From the NCBI RefSeq assembly GCF_003337415.1, contig NZ_QPJT01000021.1:1-64000 (forward strand): 64,000 bases of DNA. The letters run 5' to 3'. The stretch is from Anaerobacterium chartisolvens. Lineage in GTDB: Bacteria; Bacillota; Clostridia; Acetivibrionales; DSM-27016. The notes under the pieces are model-generated. The model made no database searches. It worked only from the letters and a program-made list of their open reading frames with translations, and had not been told where the DNA came from. Both the position numbers and the translations under genes were made by a program. This document shows, piece after piece, positions 26,140 to 35,529 of the stretch (the stretch's first letter is position 1; every line of letters starts with the position of its first letter).

Positions 26140-26169
26140 ATAGCTATTTCTCTAATAGCTATTTTTTTT
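26140..26169 (+). terminator. Rho-independent terminator closing the gas-vesicle cluster
   Basis: ATAGCTATT (26140-26148) and AATAGCTAT (26154-26162) form a 9-bp stem with a 5-base loop followed by seven Ts. It faces the plus strand and separates the cluster from the convergent polysaccharide operon. Confidence 0.8.
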
Positions 26170-26190
26170 GAAGCAATAAGCGGCCCGGCA

Positions 26191-27138
26191 TCAGACATAT
26201 CTCAAATACCACTCTGCAAACTTCATTATACCTTCACATATGCCTGTTTTAGGGTTATATCCCAGCAAAGTCCCGGCTTTTAATATATCGGCGAGGGTGT
26301 GCCGGGCATCGCCGGGGTTATAGGGCATATACCGCCTATACACCGGCTTGCCGAGGCTTTTACCTATTATATCAGTCAACCGGTTAAGAGATACCGGATT
26401 TGAACTGCCCAGATTGAATATTTCAAAATTGCAGTCGAAATTTATTGCAGATATTATACCGTCTGTAATATCGTCTATATAAGTGTAATCCCTTGAGCTT
26501 AATCCGTCTCCGAATATCTCAATATGCCTGCTGTCATTTATAAGCCTTGTGAATTTGTGTATTGCCATTTCAGGTCTTTGCCTGGGCCCGTAAACGGTAA
26601 AAAACCTGAGGCATATTATAGGTATGCCATATAATGCGTTATAGGTTTTGCAAAAGCTTTCCCCTGAAGCTTTAGAGGCCGCGTAGGGCGACAGCTGAAG
26701 GTCTGCCGTATGCTGTTCGGAAAAAGGTCTTGGGCCTTTGCCATACACTGAAGAGGAGGAGGCAAATATGAATTTTTTTACTTTATTTCTTACCGACAGC
26801 TCCAAAACATTTACAGTTCCTTTTATGTCAACATCAACATACTCAAGGGGATTGGAAATTGACCTCCTCACACCTGCCAAAGCGGCCAGATGCACCACTG
26901 TGTCAATAGCAAAGCTGTTAAATAATTCCGTAAGAAGTCCGGTGTCCAGAATATCTCCTTCTATGGAAAGGTAATGCGGATTGCTCTCAGCCTTTATGAT
27001 ATTTTGCCTTTTAATCGAGGGGCTGTAGACGGTGTTGAAATTATCCAGGCTTATTACCTCATATTCACAAGCCAGCAGCCTTTCACATAGATTTGACCCT
27101 ATAAACCCCGCTCCTCCCGTAACTAATACCGAGCTCAT
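26191..27138 (-). CDS. NAD-dependent nucleotide-sugar epimerase
   Basis: 315 residues. Short-chain dehydrogenase/reductase of the extended type: TGGAGFIGSNL for NAD binding, SSSSVYG and YAASK (catalytic Ser/Tyr/Lys), then FFTVYGPRQRPEM. It resembles UDP-glucuronate 4-epimerase and UDP-glucose 4-epimerase. As the neighbour makes UDP-glucuronate, a UDP-glucuronate epimerase is the best guess. The start overlaps the dehydrogenase stop by four bases (ATGA). Last gene of a minus-strand polysaccharide operon. Confidence 0.85.
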   Translation of the reverse strand: MSSVLVTGGAGFIGSNLCERLLACEYEVISLDNFNTVYSPSIKRQNIIKAESNPHYLSIEGDILDTGLLTELFNSFAIDTVVHLAALAGVRRSISNPLEYVDVDIKGTVNVLELSVRNKVKKFIFASSSSVYGKGPRPFSEQHTADLQLSPYAASKASGESFCKTYNALYGIPIICLRFFTVYGPRQRPEMAIHKFTRLINDSRHIEIFGDGLSSRDYTYIDDITDGIISAINFDCNFEIFNLGSSNPVSLNRLTDIIGKSLGKPVYRRYMPYNPGDARHTLADILKAGTLLGYNPKTGICEGIMKFAEWYLRYV

Positions 27139-28448
27139 GATCTTCCTACTCCCGTGTATGAAAAGCCGTATTTTTTAACGTCATCGGAATTATAGACATT
27201 TCTTAAATCTACAAATACCGGGGTGCGGACAAGCTTTTTAAGATGATCAAAATCGAGGCATACAAACTGATCCCACTCGGTTGCCAGCACTATACAATCG
27301 GTTTTTATGCTGGCGGAAAATGTGTTTTGACAGTACTGCACATTCAGGTCGGGATTTTGACTTTGTGTGTTTTTCATAGCCTGAGGGTCATAGACCTTTA
27401 CTTTCGCCCCGCCGTCTAAAAGCTTTCTTATAATAGCTATCGAGGGGGATTCTCTTATATCGTCGGTGCCCGGCTTAAAGGATAGCCCCAGAACTGTTAC
27501 CGTTTTGCCTTTAAGCCTTCCAACGGTCTTTTTTATTTTGCGGAACATAAGAACCTTTTGCTCTTCATTTACGTCAATAATACTTTTTATTATTTTAGGG
27601 GTATACCCATTGTCCTTTGCTATTCCAAGCATTGCCCTCAAATCCTTAGGGAAGCAGCTTCCCCCAAAGCCTGGGCCGGGATTGAGGAAATGCCTGCCTA
27701 TTCTTTTGTCCAGGCCTACAGCCTCTGATACTATGCCGGCATCTGAGCCGCACAGCTCACACAGATTGGCTATCTCATTCATGAGACTTATTTTCGCCGC
27801 CAAAAAGGCATTTGAAGCATATTTTACCATTTCTGCGGTTTCTATATCCGTTGACACTAGAGGAATGCCCAGAGCTGCCTGTCTGGCGTACAGCTCCTCT
27901 ATTATTTCCAGTGCCTTGATGCTTTCCGCCCCTATAACTATTCTGTCGGGGCACATAAAATCCACAACGGCATTGCCCTCACGCAGGAATTCAGGGTTCG
28001 AAACCATATCAAAATCAAACGGTTTTCCCTGCATTTTAAGAATGCTTTGTATTTCTCTTTTTATAGACTGCCCTGTGCCTACAGGTGAGGTGCTTTTATT
28101 CACAATTACCTTATAGCCGGTCATGCAAAGGGCTATATCCCTTACCGCATTGTATATGTTTGTGAGATCGGAGGTGTTGTCTGCAAGTGTTGGAGTATCC
28201 ACCGAAATAAATATAATATCCCCGTGAGCTACAGCATCACTTATAAGAGAGGTAAAGCGCAGCCTTCCGGGATAATTTCTTTCTACAAGCTCGGTAAGTC
28301 CCGGCTCATATATCGGAATAATACCTTTTTTAAGCTTACTGATCTTTACTTCATCCGTGTCCATGCATACCACATTTGCTCCAAGCTCTGAAAAGCATGT
28401 TCCTGTTACAAGCCCTACATATCCTGTGCCTACAATTGAAATATTCAT
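27135..28448 (-). CDS. ugd: UDP-glucose 6-dehydrogenase
   Basis: 437 residues. Opens with the Rossmann motif GTGYVGLVTGTCFSELG and has the catalytic-cysteine motif GGSCFPKDLRAM, with a C-terminal domain containing LGLSFKPGTDDIRESP. All are signatures of the UDP-glucose/GDP-mannose dehydrogenase family. It oxidises UDP-glucose to UDP-glucuronate with two NAD+. Gene order suggests it supplies a spore-coat or wall polysaccharide. Confidence 0.93.
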   Translation of the reverse strand: MNISIVGTGYVGLVTGTCFSELGANVVCMDTDEVKISKLKKGIIPIYEPGLTELVERNYPGRLRFTSLISDAVAHGDIIFISVDTPTLADNTSDLTNIYNAVRDIALCMTGYKVIVNKSTSPVGTGQSIKREIQSILKMQGKPFDFDMVSNPEFLREGNAVVDFMCPDRIVIGAESIKALEIIEELYARQAALGIPLVSTDIETAEMVKYASNAFLAAKISLMNEIANLCELCGSDAGIVSEAVGLDKRIGRHFLNPGPGFGGSCFPKDLRAMLGIAKDNGYTPKIIKSIIDVNEEQKVLMFRKIKKTVGRLKGKTVTVLGLSFKPGTDDIRESPSIAIIRKLLDGGAKVKVYDPQAMKNTQSQNPDLNVQYCQNTFSASIKTDCIVLATEWDQFVCLDFDHLKKLVRTPVFVDLRNVYNSDDVKKYGFSYTGVGRS

Positions 28449-28475
28449 ACCTACAGCTCCTCTTTGAGATATGTT

Positions 28476-29627
28476 TTATGTTATTGTCTTACGGGGTATA
28501 TTGGTCTTGAGCACTTCTTTGGAAACTCTCTCCCAGTTAAACCTCTCCTCTACACATTTCCTGCCCTTGTGCCCCATTTCGGTACGCTTCTGCGGATTGT
28601 CGAGGAGATAATTTATACAGCTTGCAAAGGCGTCGGGATTATTATAATCATTTATTACGCGGCCGTTTCCATAGCCGCGTACTACCTCCGAATTTCCGCC
28701 TCTGTTGGTGGTTATTACAGGAAGCCCGGAAGCCATGGCTTCATAATGAACCCTCGCTAAGGGCTCATCCCATTGTGACGGGCACACAAAAATGTCACCG
28801 AGATTATATAAGGCCGGAATCTGGGACGGAGGTACAAAGCCTGTAAATATGACCGGCCCTGCAAGCTCCTTCGACAAAGTATGCAGGCTGCGGGTGTAGT
28901 CGTCGGTTTTATTGCCCCCATACCATTTGCTTCCTACAATAACCAGGGCTGTCTTGGGATGATCGAGCATTACCCTCTTCATTGCCTTCATTAATATATG
29001 AACGCCCTTTTTAACACTGAGCCTGCCTACAAACAGCACCGTCTTATAGCCCTTGAGGCCGTATCTTTCCTTCAGCAGCCTTTTGTTTAAAATTCCACGC
29101 TCTGTCCATGGAGGGGAATACAGTGAGATGTCGGCTGCCGAGTAAACGACGTTGAGCTTTGGAGCAGCCATAGGGTAGCTTTTTATCACACTGTCCGCTA
29201 TAAATTTGCTTACGGTATTTATAAATTCAACCCTTTCTATGCATTTAACGGCGTCGTGATTGCTTATTTTTTCAGGGTGGAACATTTCATTGTGAAGGCT
29301 TAAGCTGAATTTAGCATCAGTAAGTGCCTCGCTTAGGGAAAGAATCCATAAAGGCCTGTTGAAGACATGTATAAGGTCATAGTCTTCTGCCTGCAGGGCG
29401 GCTCTTAAATTTTTCACGTACTCAGAGGCGGTTTTTGCGGGAAGCCTTATATACCTTACATCATACTTTGTTTCTTCTGAGGCAAGCCCCTCATATTGTA
29501 TCCCATAAACCGTTATATCGTTCAGCCACGAAAGGTAGGGGAGAATTCCCTCTATATATATTTGAACCGCTCCTCCCGCAATAGGCGGAACAGGAAGCTT
29601 TTCTGTGCATATCATTGCAATTTTCAA
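28476..29627 (-). CDS. GT4-family glycosyltransferase (CotSA-like)
   Basis: 383 residues. Two Rossmann-like halves: the N-terminal PPIAGGAVQIYIEGILPYLS and the C-terminal FVGRLSVKKGVHILMKAM, with the EPLARVHYEAMASGLPV motif (E-x7-E of GT-B family 4) near residue 295. The start overlaps the CotS-like stop by four bases. In Bacillus, cotSA sits next to cotS and is a GT4-type coat protein, so the same arrangement is seen here. Confidence 0.85.
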   Translation of the reverse strand: MKIAMICTEKLPVPPIAGGAVQIYIEGILPYLSWLNDITVYGIQYEGLASEETKYDVRYIRLPAKTASEYVKNLRAALQAEDYDLIHVFNRPLWILSLSEALTDAKFSLSLHNEMFHPEKISNHDAVKCIERVEFINTVSKFIADSVIKSYPMAAPKLNVVYSAADISLYSPPWTERGILNKRLLKERYGLKGYKTVLFVGRLSVKKGVHILMKAMKRVMLDHPKTALVIVGSKWYGGNKTDDYTRSLHTLSKELAGPVIFTGFVPPSQIPALYNLGDIFVCPSQWDEPLARVHYEAMASGLPVITTNRGGNSEVVRGYGNGRVINDYNNPDAFASCINYLLDNPQKRTEMGHKGRKCVEERFNWERVSKEVLKTNIPRKTIT

Positions 29628-30658
29628 ATCATTCCCTCCTCATTAAGCAGAGAAATCAGCAGCGGAACCTTAGAAAGCTCCAGCCTTGCCGTTTTTTCAA
29701 TTTCAGAAGGCTTTAGAGGCTTATTATTCTGAAAAAGGTTTTTAACCAGGCCGAAGAACCAGTGCGGAAACAACATATCTATATACAGCAGCTTTTTTTC
29801 ATCTGAATTAAGGGGATTGATTTTAGTATAGCAGCGCAGAATATTGCTTATTACAGCGGCCTCCCATTGCCCCTTGCCCTGTGATGTTTTCCCTATTATT
29901 TTTCTCAAATCCCTGACGGGAAGATCAAAGGTCACGCCGTCTAAATCTATTACATAAACCCCCTTATCTGTCATCACGGCATTGCCCTTGCCATAGTCCT
30001 GATGGCAAAGAACCGCCGAGCTTGAGGCATCGTATGCAATACTACCGTAATTTGACCTTGACAGCAGCTCCATGGCCTGGCCGGCAACGCTTATTACGGG
30101 ATCTGCCTGCTTAAAATATGTTGTATGATAAGGAAGAGATATACTCTTTGATATTTCCTTCCATTCCATAAGCCTTCTTTTCATAGAATCATACTGTGAG
30201 GGCCACTTTCCGAGCTTAGAGGATATTTTTGCAGAGGGTAGCGGCTTATATCCCTTTGAATACAAATGGAAGCTGGCCAGACCCTCTATGGCTGAAAGCA
30301 GCTCGGGGGTGCCGGAAAAGGCCAGGGGCTTGCCGTGAAGCCACTCATAAAGAACAAAAAGCTGCTCATTATGCTTAACTATCGCCTGTCCGTCGGAGGT
30401 TTTAACAACCTGGGGAACATTTCCTCCCAAGCCTCTTATGTAAATCTGGGCATTTACAGAAAATACTGCCTTATCGTAAGTATGCCTAAGTCTTTTAAGA
30501 CACAGCATACCTGATTTTGCTTTAACCTTCCACACTGTTTTTATAGTTCCGCTTTGTATAACCGATATATTTTCAACCTCAATATTATATTTAAGCAGCA
30601 CCTCACAGGCCAGCTTGTTTAAAGCATTATTCGATTCTGAAAACTCATTATCCACCAT
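29624..30658 (-). CDS. CotS-family kinase-like spore coat protein (second)
   Basis: 344 residues from ATG 30658, eight bases after AAAGG; longer starts up to 30733 overlap the preceding gene. It has the CotS/aminoglycoside-phosphotransferase layout: a lysine strand (WKVKAKSGMLCLKRL), LCHQDYGKGNAV as the catalytic HxD-type loop, and VIDLDGVTFDLPVRDL as the metal-binding Asp loop. CotS proteins are spore-coat components related to small-molecule kinases. It is a paralogue of the preceding gene. Confidence 0.8.
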   Translation of the reverse strand: MVDNEFSESNNALNKLACEVLLKYNIEVENISVIQSGTIKTVWKVKAKSGMLCLKRLRHTYDKAVFSVNAQIYIRGLGGNVPQVVKTSDGQAIVKHNEQLFVLYEWLHGKPLAFSGTPELLSAIEGLASFHLYSKGYKPLPSAKISSKLGKWPSQYDSMKRRLMEWKEISKSISLPYHTTYFKQADPVISVAGQAMELLSRSNYGSIAYDASSSAVLCHQDYGKGNAVMTDKGVYVIDLDGVTFDLPVRDLRKIIGKTSQGKGQWEAAVISNILRCYTKINPLNSDEKKLLYIDMLFPHWFFGLVKNLFQNNKPLKPSEIEKTARLELSKVPLLISLLNEEGMI

Positions 30659-30668
30659 TACCATCCTT

Positions 30669-31709
30669 TCATAAGCTGCTTTTTGGAACAAGGGAATCGA
30701 AGCCTTCCAGTATGGGATTAATAGTTTTTTCAATACTCGTTACATCCCTCAGCCTTTTTAAATAATTTTCCCCCGTCCAATCCTTTTCTCTTTTATAGCA
30801 ATATTTATTCATAGCTCCCAAAAACAGATGAGGGAACATTATATCCAGCTTGACAACCTGCCATTGTGATAGTGTCAGGGGGTTTTCGGATTGGTAGTAC
30901 CGTAAGATGTCTGCGGTCAGGCTTGCATCCCATTTCCCTTTTTTCTTCATTACCTTGTTAAGAAGCTTTCTGATGTCTCTTGCAGGGATATCCATTGTAA
31001 TGGAATCAGTGTCTATGACATAGACCTTTCCCGAGCCGGAAAGAAACAGGTTGCCTGCCGCAAAATCCTGATGGCATAGACCTCCTAAGCTTCTTGTCTT
31101 TTCTGTCCAGTCGCGGTACTCGCTGCCCTTAAGGCCATTTATCGACCTTTCGGCCCTGAATGAAAATGAGGGAAATTCATCGGCTATAAAACTGCCTGAC
31201 TCATCCCTTGGCCCCGATAGCAGCTTGGTTTTATAAAAGCTCCCCATATCCTCAAGCTGCCTGCCGTAATCCTCTATCCATGTTCCGAGGTGCATCTTGG
31301 GCTTACAGCAGGAAGGAGGCGAGAAGCCGATGGAGGCCTTATGGAATTTTGCAAGCTCCTTTACAACAGCTTTCAACTGCTGTGGGATGCTATAGCTTGG
31401 ATTCCTGCCCTCTATTGCTTGAGAAAGAGTATAGCAGCTTCCGTCAATATTTACATATGGCCTTGCATCAACGGTTTTAATTACAGCGGGTATGTTTATG
31501 CCATTGTGCATAAGATGCTCTACTGCAGAAAGCGTATACTTAAGAGTATCCTCGGAGCTTGAAACCTTTTTCAATATCTTATGTCCCTCCGGGGTTTGAA
31601 TCCACCAGACGCCTTTCTTATCCTTATAGGATTCGTTTCGTATTCCGAGCACCTTTATATTGTACATGCTTAAAACCTTTTCCAGAGGCTCCCGGCTTTC
31701 TGAAGGCAA
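30669..31709 (-). CDS. CotS-family kinase-like spore coat protein (first)
   Basis: 346 residues from TTG 31709, seven bases after AAGGGAG; a TTG at 31727 is an alternative. Key segments are WWIQTPEGHKILKKV, LCHQDFAAGNLFLSG and VIDTDSITMDIPARDIRKLL, the kinase-fold loops of CotS. It is the first gene of the minus-strand operon of two CotS genes, GT4, ugd and epimerase. The arrangement suggests glycan building on the spore coat or cortex surface. Confidence 0.8.
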   Translation of the reverse strand: MPSESREPLEKVLSMYNIKVLGIRNESYKDKKGVWWIQTPEGHKILKKVSSSEDTLKYTLSAVEHLMHNGINIPAVIKTVDARPYVNIDGSCYTLSQAIEGRNPSYSIPQQLKAVVKELAKFHKASIGFSPPSCCKPKMHLGTWIEDYGRQLEDMGSFYKTKLLSGPRDESGSFIADEFPSFSFRAERSINGLKGSEYRDWTEKTRSLGGLCHQDFAAGNLFLSGSGKVYVIDTDSITMDIPARDIRKLLNKVMKKKGKWDASLTADILRYYQSENPLTLSQWQVVKLDIMFPHLFLGAMNKYCYKREKDWTGENYLKRLRDVTSIEKTINPILEGFDSLVPKSSL

Positions 31710-31796
31710 AAATATCACTCCCTTCAAGGTTGTACATCAGACTGCGGACATAAAAGCCTTAAGCCCACAGCCTGATAGTTTAAGGCAGTACGGGGA

Positions 31797-32036
31797 TTAT
31801 ATATCCTCCTCAGTGTCTCTTTCATCACATGGCAAATCCCATGAAATTTTTATGGTCAGGCTCCCGCCATCCTCGTTTGTGGAATATTTTACTTTTACGT
31901 CAAGATCCAAACCCTCGGGAATTTTAACGTATTGGCCTTCCACCTGAAGATCGCCTGACAAAAGCTGGGATGATAATTTCTTTAATATGGACCCCAATTC
32001 AGACTTTGAGCATAATTCGCCGCGCGAATATTTCAT
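31797..32036 (-). CDS. Amphi-Trp domain protein
   Basis: 79 residues. A single small domain with the amphi-Trp pattern: an N-terminal helix (ELGSILKKLSSQLLSGDLQV), short strands (KIPEGLDLDVKVKY) and a final ISWDL strand. The function of the domain is unknown. It is small, acidic at the end and possibly monocistronic. Confidence 0.6.
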   Translation of the reverse strand: MKYSRGELCSKSELGSILKKLSSQLLSGDLQVEGQYVKIPEGLDLDVKVKYSTNEDGGSLTIKISWDLPCDERDTEEDI

Positions 32037-32276
32037 AATAGTCCACTCCTCAATTTTATAGTATTAATAGAATAACTAATAACATAATATTCATTTATTT
32101 GTTATTATGTTACTTGTAAAAATATAATAAGGATTAGCCTTTTGCGTTGAAAGAGAGAGGAGCTTATGATATTATTGGAATAGGATATACATGGATCAGA
32201 CATGTTAAGACAAATGGTGCATGACTGATGCAGATTGTTAACTTTGGATTTTTAAATGCTTGTAAAGGAGATTTTT
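32037..32276. promoter_or_regulatory. Divergent intergenic region with a 9-bp palindrome
   Basis: Between the amphi-Trp gene and the PP2C-like gene. TAACATAAT (32080-32088) and ATTATGTTA (32104-32112) are inverted copies and may be an operator. No further gene is seen. Confidence 0.3.
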
Positions 32277-33578
32277 ATGGGAAAGCTTACGAAAATCAGC
32301 ACGACAGTGGTTTCGCATGCAGGCATGGAGAGTTCGGAAAATACAAATAATTTTTATGTTGACGGAAGATACATGTATGAGCATGAGACTGACAATGTTC
32401 AGGTGACGCTTGAAAAAAGCGGTGAGGAATTTATATTTGCAGTAAGCGATGGAATGGACAGGACAAGCCCCGGTAAGAACACGCACGTTTCAATGGCTGT
32501 GGAGCTCAAAAGGCTTGACAGGCAGCTTAAAGGAACAGGAGGGGACATTGAAAGCAAGCTGGTTCAGATAAAGGAAAAGTTTGATGAAATAGATAATTTG
32601 ATTTACAGCATGGACATTGGGTCAAATACCGGTAAGCAGAGAGAAATGTCGGGTGCTGCCGTATTCATAAGCGAGGGAAGAATTGCTTCTTTAAGCAGGG
32701 GAAGGACGAGAATCTTCTCGTTAAGGAATGGCAGTCTAAAATCCGTATCGGGGGAAGAAAACAAGGCCGAAAAGCTTTTGAAAATGGGAATTCTGACAAA
32801 TGAGCAGCTAAAGGAGCTGTCTTCGAATATAAGCTCACATGCGGGTGACAGGAGAAAAGGAGCGGGAAAGGCCAAAATTGAGGATATAGAGGAGGGTGAT
32901 TTATACCTTATCTGTACCCGCAGCGTTTATGATGCCGTAGATGACGAAAAGCTTCATGAAATACTTTCACTGCGCAGGGACACGGGTTATATTGCCAATA
33001 TGCTTCTAAAGGAGGCTATAAAGCATGACGCAAGCAGCAGCATGACCGTTATGATAATAAGGCTGGAAGAGCCTGAAGGCTTTAGCAGGGAGAGCTTTGT
33101 CCCCGCTGCAGGTCAGGCCAAAAAAGGCTTTGAGCACAAGGCGGCCAAAAAAAGAGAAAACGTATTAACCTATATAGCCTCAGGACTTGTCTGTATAATA
33201 ATAATCGGGGTGCTGGTTTGGTTATTCTATGGACAACTGTTTGGAGGTGGCGAAGATAGGACTGCCGATAATATGAACAGCTCGTCAAGCTCTGTATCTA
33301 CTGCCGATCTGCCGGACGGTGATTTGCCGGATGACGGGGAGAAGATGCCGCCGGAAGACGGTGGGGATGATCCCCAAGGCAGTCTGCCCACAGGTGGAGG
33401 AGACGATGCTGTGCCCGAGGACATACAGCATGTGGTTGTGTCTGGGGACACTCTTCAGGGCATAAGCCAGAAATACTACAAAGATACCCAGAAATATACC
33501 ATAATAATGGAGGCCAACGGCATTAAGGATCCCAATCAGCTTCACATAGGGGATGTGCTTATTATCCCTCAGCAATAA
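32277..33578 (+). CDS. PP2C-like (degenerate) membrane protein with C-terminal LysM
   Basis: 433 residues from ATG 32277 (AAAGGAG upstream). The N-terminal ~260 residues have the PP2C layout (FAVSDGMD, GAAVFISEGRIASLSRGRTRIF), but the metal-site residues look replaced. The usual NED near the start reads ENTNN, DGMGG reads DGMDR, and the C-terminal DN-T reads SSSMT. A membrane segment (YIASGLVCIIIIGVLVWLFY) follows near residue 305, then an acidic linker and a LysM domain in the last ~45 residues (VVSGDTLQGISQKYY). It would place a phosphatase-like cytoplasmic sensor opposite a wall-binding domain, possibly as a pseudo-enzyme. Confidence 0.7.
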   Translation: MGKLTKISTTVVSHAGMESSENTNNFYVDGRYMYEHETDNVQVTLEKSGEEFIFAVSDGMDRTSPGKNTHVSMAVELKRLDRQLKGTGGDIESKLVQIKEKFDEIDNLIYSMDIGSNTGKQREMSGAAVFISEGRIASLSRGRTRIFSLRNGSLKSVSGEENKAEKLLKMGILTNEQLKELSSNISSHAGDRRKGAGKAKIEDIEEGDLYLICTRSVYDAVDDEKLHEILSLRRDTGYIANMLLKEAIKHDASSSMTVMIIRLEEPEGFSRESFVPAAGQAKKGFEHKAAKKRENVLTYIASGLVCIIIIGVLVWLFYGQLFGGGEDRTADNMNSSSSSVSTADLPDGDLPDDGEKMPPEDGGDDPQGSLPTGGGDDAVPEDIQHVVVSGDTLQGISQKYYKDTQKYTIIMEANGIKDPNQLHIGDVLIIPQQ

Positions 33579-33584
33579 GTAATA

Positions 33585-33607
33585 GGGGCAGGCGAAAGGC
33601 CTGTCCC
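33585..33607 (+). terminator. Hairpin after PP2C-LysM gene
   Basis: Nine-base stem with one G-T pair and a five-base loop, starting six bases after the stop codon. There is no T-run, so it is a weak terminator candidate. Confidence 0.45.
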
Positions 33608-33748
33608 TTAACATTCTCCAATTTAAATTTCAAAAAAGGCTTATAAAAAGCGAAAAAAAAAGCACTAAATTATAAAATATAAATAATTCCAATAATATCA
33701 AGTGCTTCAAATGAAATAAGTTTTTTCTATGTTCAAAGGAGGAACAAA

Positions 33749-33829
33749 ATGAAAAAAATTAATGCTTATTGCTGTACCAATATCAGTATAACATATTATT
33801 TTGGTAAAAGTATGTTAAATTTTTATTAA
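33749..33829 (+). pseudogene. 26-codon frame resembling a decayed signal-peptide start
   Basis: ATG follows a strong AAAGGAGG site, and the frame begins MKKINAYCC. Moving one base gives a hydrophobic LIAVPISV stretch, as in a secretion signal, so this may be a frameshifted relic of a secreted protein gene. It could also be a true short peptide. Confidence 0.25.
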
Positions 33830-34050
33830 ATATGTTAAAAAGATATTAACAAAGTATAATTTCTTAATAAAACTCTTTCAAATAGCTATGTCGGAATATT
33901 ATCCATTTAATTTTTAATTCTCTCATTGGTTAGCAAATCAAATATTAAAATACCAGACAGTTCAGGCAATATATTTACAATTATTGTAAAATAAGTTATA
34001 TTATACTTTGCGTGAGTTGTTAAAATTTATTTAGCAGGGCTGGTATTCAA

Positions 34051-35208
34051 ATGGAAAAGAATAAAAGGGCATACATATTAATATTAATTTTGCTGCTGAT
34101 ATATGCTGACGGCTTTTACTGTATGCGGGCTGCATCCGAAGGGTTGGGAGCGTGTTACGGGAGTGAAGAGATAACGCGGATAGAGTTTGTAGCCTTGGTA
34201 AACCGTACCTTTGGGCTTGAGGAAAAAGCACATGCCGACTTTAATGATATATCTTCGGGAGATTATTTTATTACTGAGTTGCAAAGGGCTAAAGCGGAGG
34301 GCTACATAAAGGGGTATGGAGACGGAAGCTTCAGGCCCTTCAATAAAATAAACAGGCAGGAAGCGGCAACCATATTATACAGGCTTATGCGCCTTAACAC
34401 GCTTAAAAATTGTCAGAGAGAGTTCAGTGATACAAATGAGGTGCCATTATGGAGCCGGGATATTATAAACGCTGTTGTGGAAGCGGGATATATGAGAGAA
34501 TGCGGCGGCATGAGGTTTTGCCCGACAAAAGCGTTAACACGGGATGAAGCGCGGGACATTGTGGAACGGACGGCGGGGACAGCGGGGACAGTTCTCACAG
34601 AAGAGGAGGCAATACAGGGAAATGCTTTAATCAGCAGAGGAAATATAAGGCTTGCGAATAAAATAATACAGGGAAATCTTTGCCTTGGCTCAGGGATAGG
34701 AGATGGAGCTGTTGAACTTTGCAATGTCACTGTAATGGGGAGAACTATAATTTGCGGGGGAAGTGAAATAGTCATCATGGATTCTACAATGGGTGATGTG
34801 GTTATAGACAAGGGCGGGGGACAGTTACTCAAGCTTACTGCATCTGGAATGACCAGAACCAGTGATGTGATTGTACTATCCCGTGCATATATAAGGGAAA
34901 ATGCAAATCCGGGAATAGCCTTTGGGAATATTTTTCTGGAACAGGGTATAGGAGAAGGGGAAGAAATCAGGCTTGACGGGGCTTTCTTAAGTGTTACGGT
35001 AAACACTCCCGGAGTAAGACTCATTATGGGAGAGCACTCACTGCTGGGTACTCTAAACCTTAACAAAAAGACGGAGGTCTTGGGAGGGGGGATGCTTGGA
35101 ACGGTAAATATAAATGCAAATGCCGATGGTTCAACAATCCGTCAAAAGCCGGGGAGAATTAATGTGCAAATGGGGACATTTCTTGAAAATAAAGCGGCAA
35201 CATCATGA
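34051..35208 (+). CDS. SLH-domain surface protein with beta-helix-like C-terminus
   Basis: 385 residues. A signal-peptide-like start (KRAYILILILLLIYADGFY) is followed by S-layer homology repeats: ITRIEFVALVNRTFGL, KAEGYIKGYGDGSFRPFNKI and a weaker third with DEARDIVERTAG. From residue ~190 the protein has turns with repeated hydrophobic-x-hydrophobic patterns (LISRGNIRLANKIIQGNLCL and similar), probably a right-handed beta helix. SLH domains bind pyruvylated wall polysaccharide, so it is probably displayed on the surface. There is no clear sortase or catalytic motif. Confidence 0.8.
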   Translation: MEKNKRAYILILILLLIYADGFYCMRAASEGLGACYGSEEITRIEFVALVNRTFGLEEKAHADFNDISSGDYFITELQRAKAEGYIKGYGDGSFRPFNKINRQEAATILYRLMRLNTLKNCQREFSDTNEVPLWSRDIINAVVEAGYMRECGGMRFCPTKALTRDEARDIVERTAGTAGTVLTEEEAIQGNALISRGNIRLANKIIQGNLCLGSGIGDGAVELCNVTVMGRTIICGGSEIVIMDSTMGDVVIDKGGGQLLKLTASGMTRTSDVIVLSRAYIRENANPGIAFGNIFLEQGIGEGEEIRLDGAFLSVTVNTPGVRLIMGEHSLLGTLNLNKKTEVLGGGMLGTVNINANADGSTIRQKPGRINVQMGTFLENKAATS

Positions 35209-35321
35209 GATCGGAAAGTTATGGGAGCGGAACGTCACAGGGGGCATTTCATACCAATCGTTTTCATGAATTCTCCTGTGCCGGAAAAGTTATTGCTGTT
35301 CTGTGGTAACTTTTAGAGATC

Positions 35322-35529
35322 TATATAGGACACGATAAAGATTTTACAATCATAGAGGATACAAATGCCTGCAGAAATTTTTAATAGCAACGAAAAAGTG
35401 CCTTGCGGGGAAAAGTCTCTTGGGTTTGTCACTCGGCATTTTTCTTGGAGGTATTCCTTATGGGTCAAATAAAAATTTCTTCCGGCAAGTTATATCCTCT
35501 ATATAAAATCTTTATCGCTACATATATAA
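35322..35529 (+). repeat. Rod-forming ~207-bp repeat, copy 1
   Basis: The ends are inverted repeats (CGATAAAGATTTTA near 35333 and its complement near 35507-35517), with TATAGAGGATA-type blocks also paired. AGAAATTTTTA (35372-35382) pairs with TAAAAATTTCT (35470-35480). An inner stem AAAAAGTGCC/GGCATTTTT surrounds a 30-base loop conserved with copy 2 (GGGGAAA-GTCTC). Copy 2 lies at 41211-41416 in reverse orientation with roughly 80% identity. It could be a MITE-like element or a structured RNA. Confidence 0.75.

Larger units (their letters stand above)
33579..34050. other. AT-rich intergenic stretch with hairpin and short frame
   Basis: A GGGGCAGGC/GCCTGTCCC stem (33585-33593 with 33599-33607) follows the LysM gene. 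A 26-codon frame at 33749-33829 is described separately. The rest is AT-rich with no recognised promoter or RNA. Confidence 0.4.

Noticed and set aside
33749-33829. Second RiPP precursor
   Set aside because: No maturase lies nearby and the +1 frame looks like a signal peptide, so a decayed gene is more likely.
35322-35529. Rod repeat as a known riboswitch
   Set aside because: The loop and stems do not match any c-di-GMP, preQ1 or c-di-AMP class I know, and the two copies have different downstream genes.
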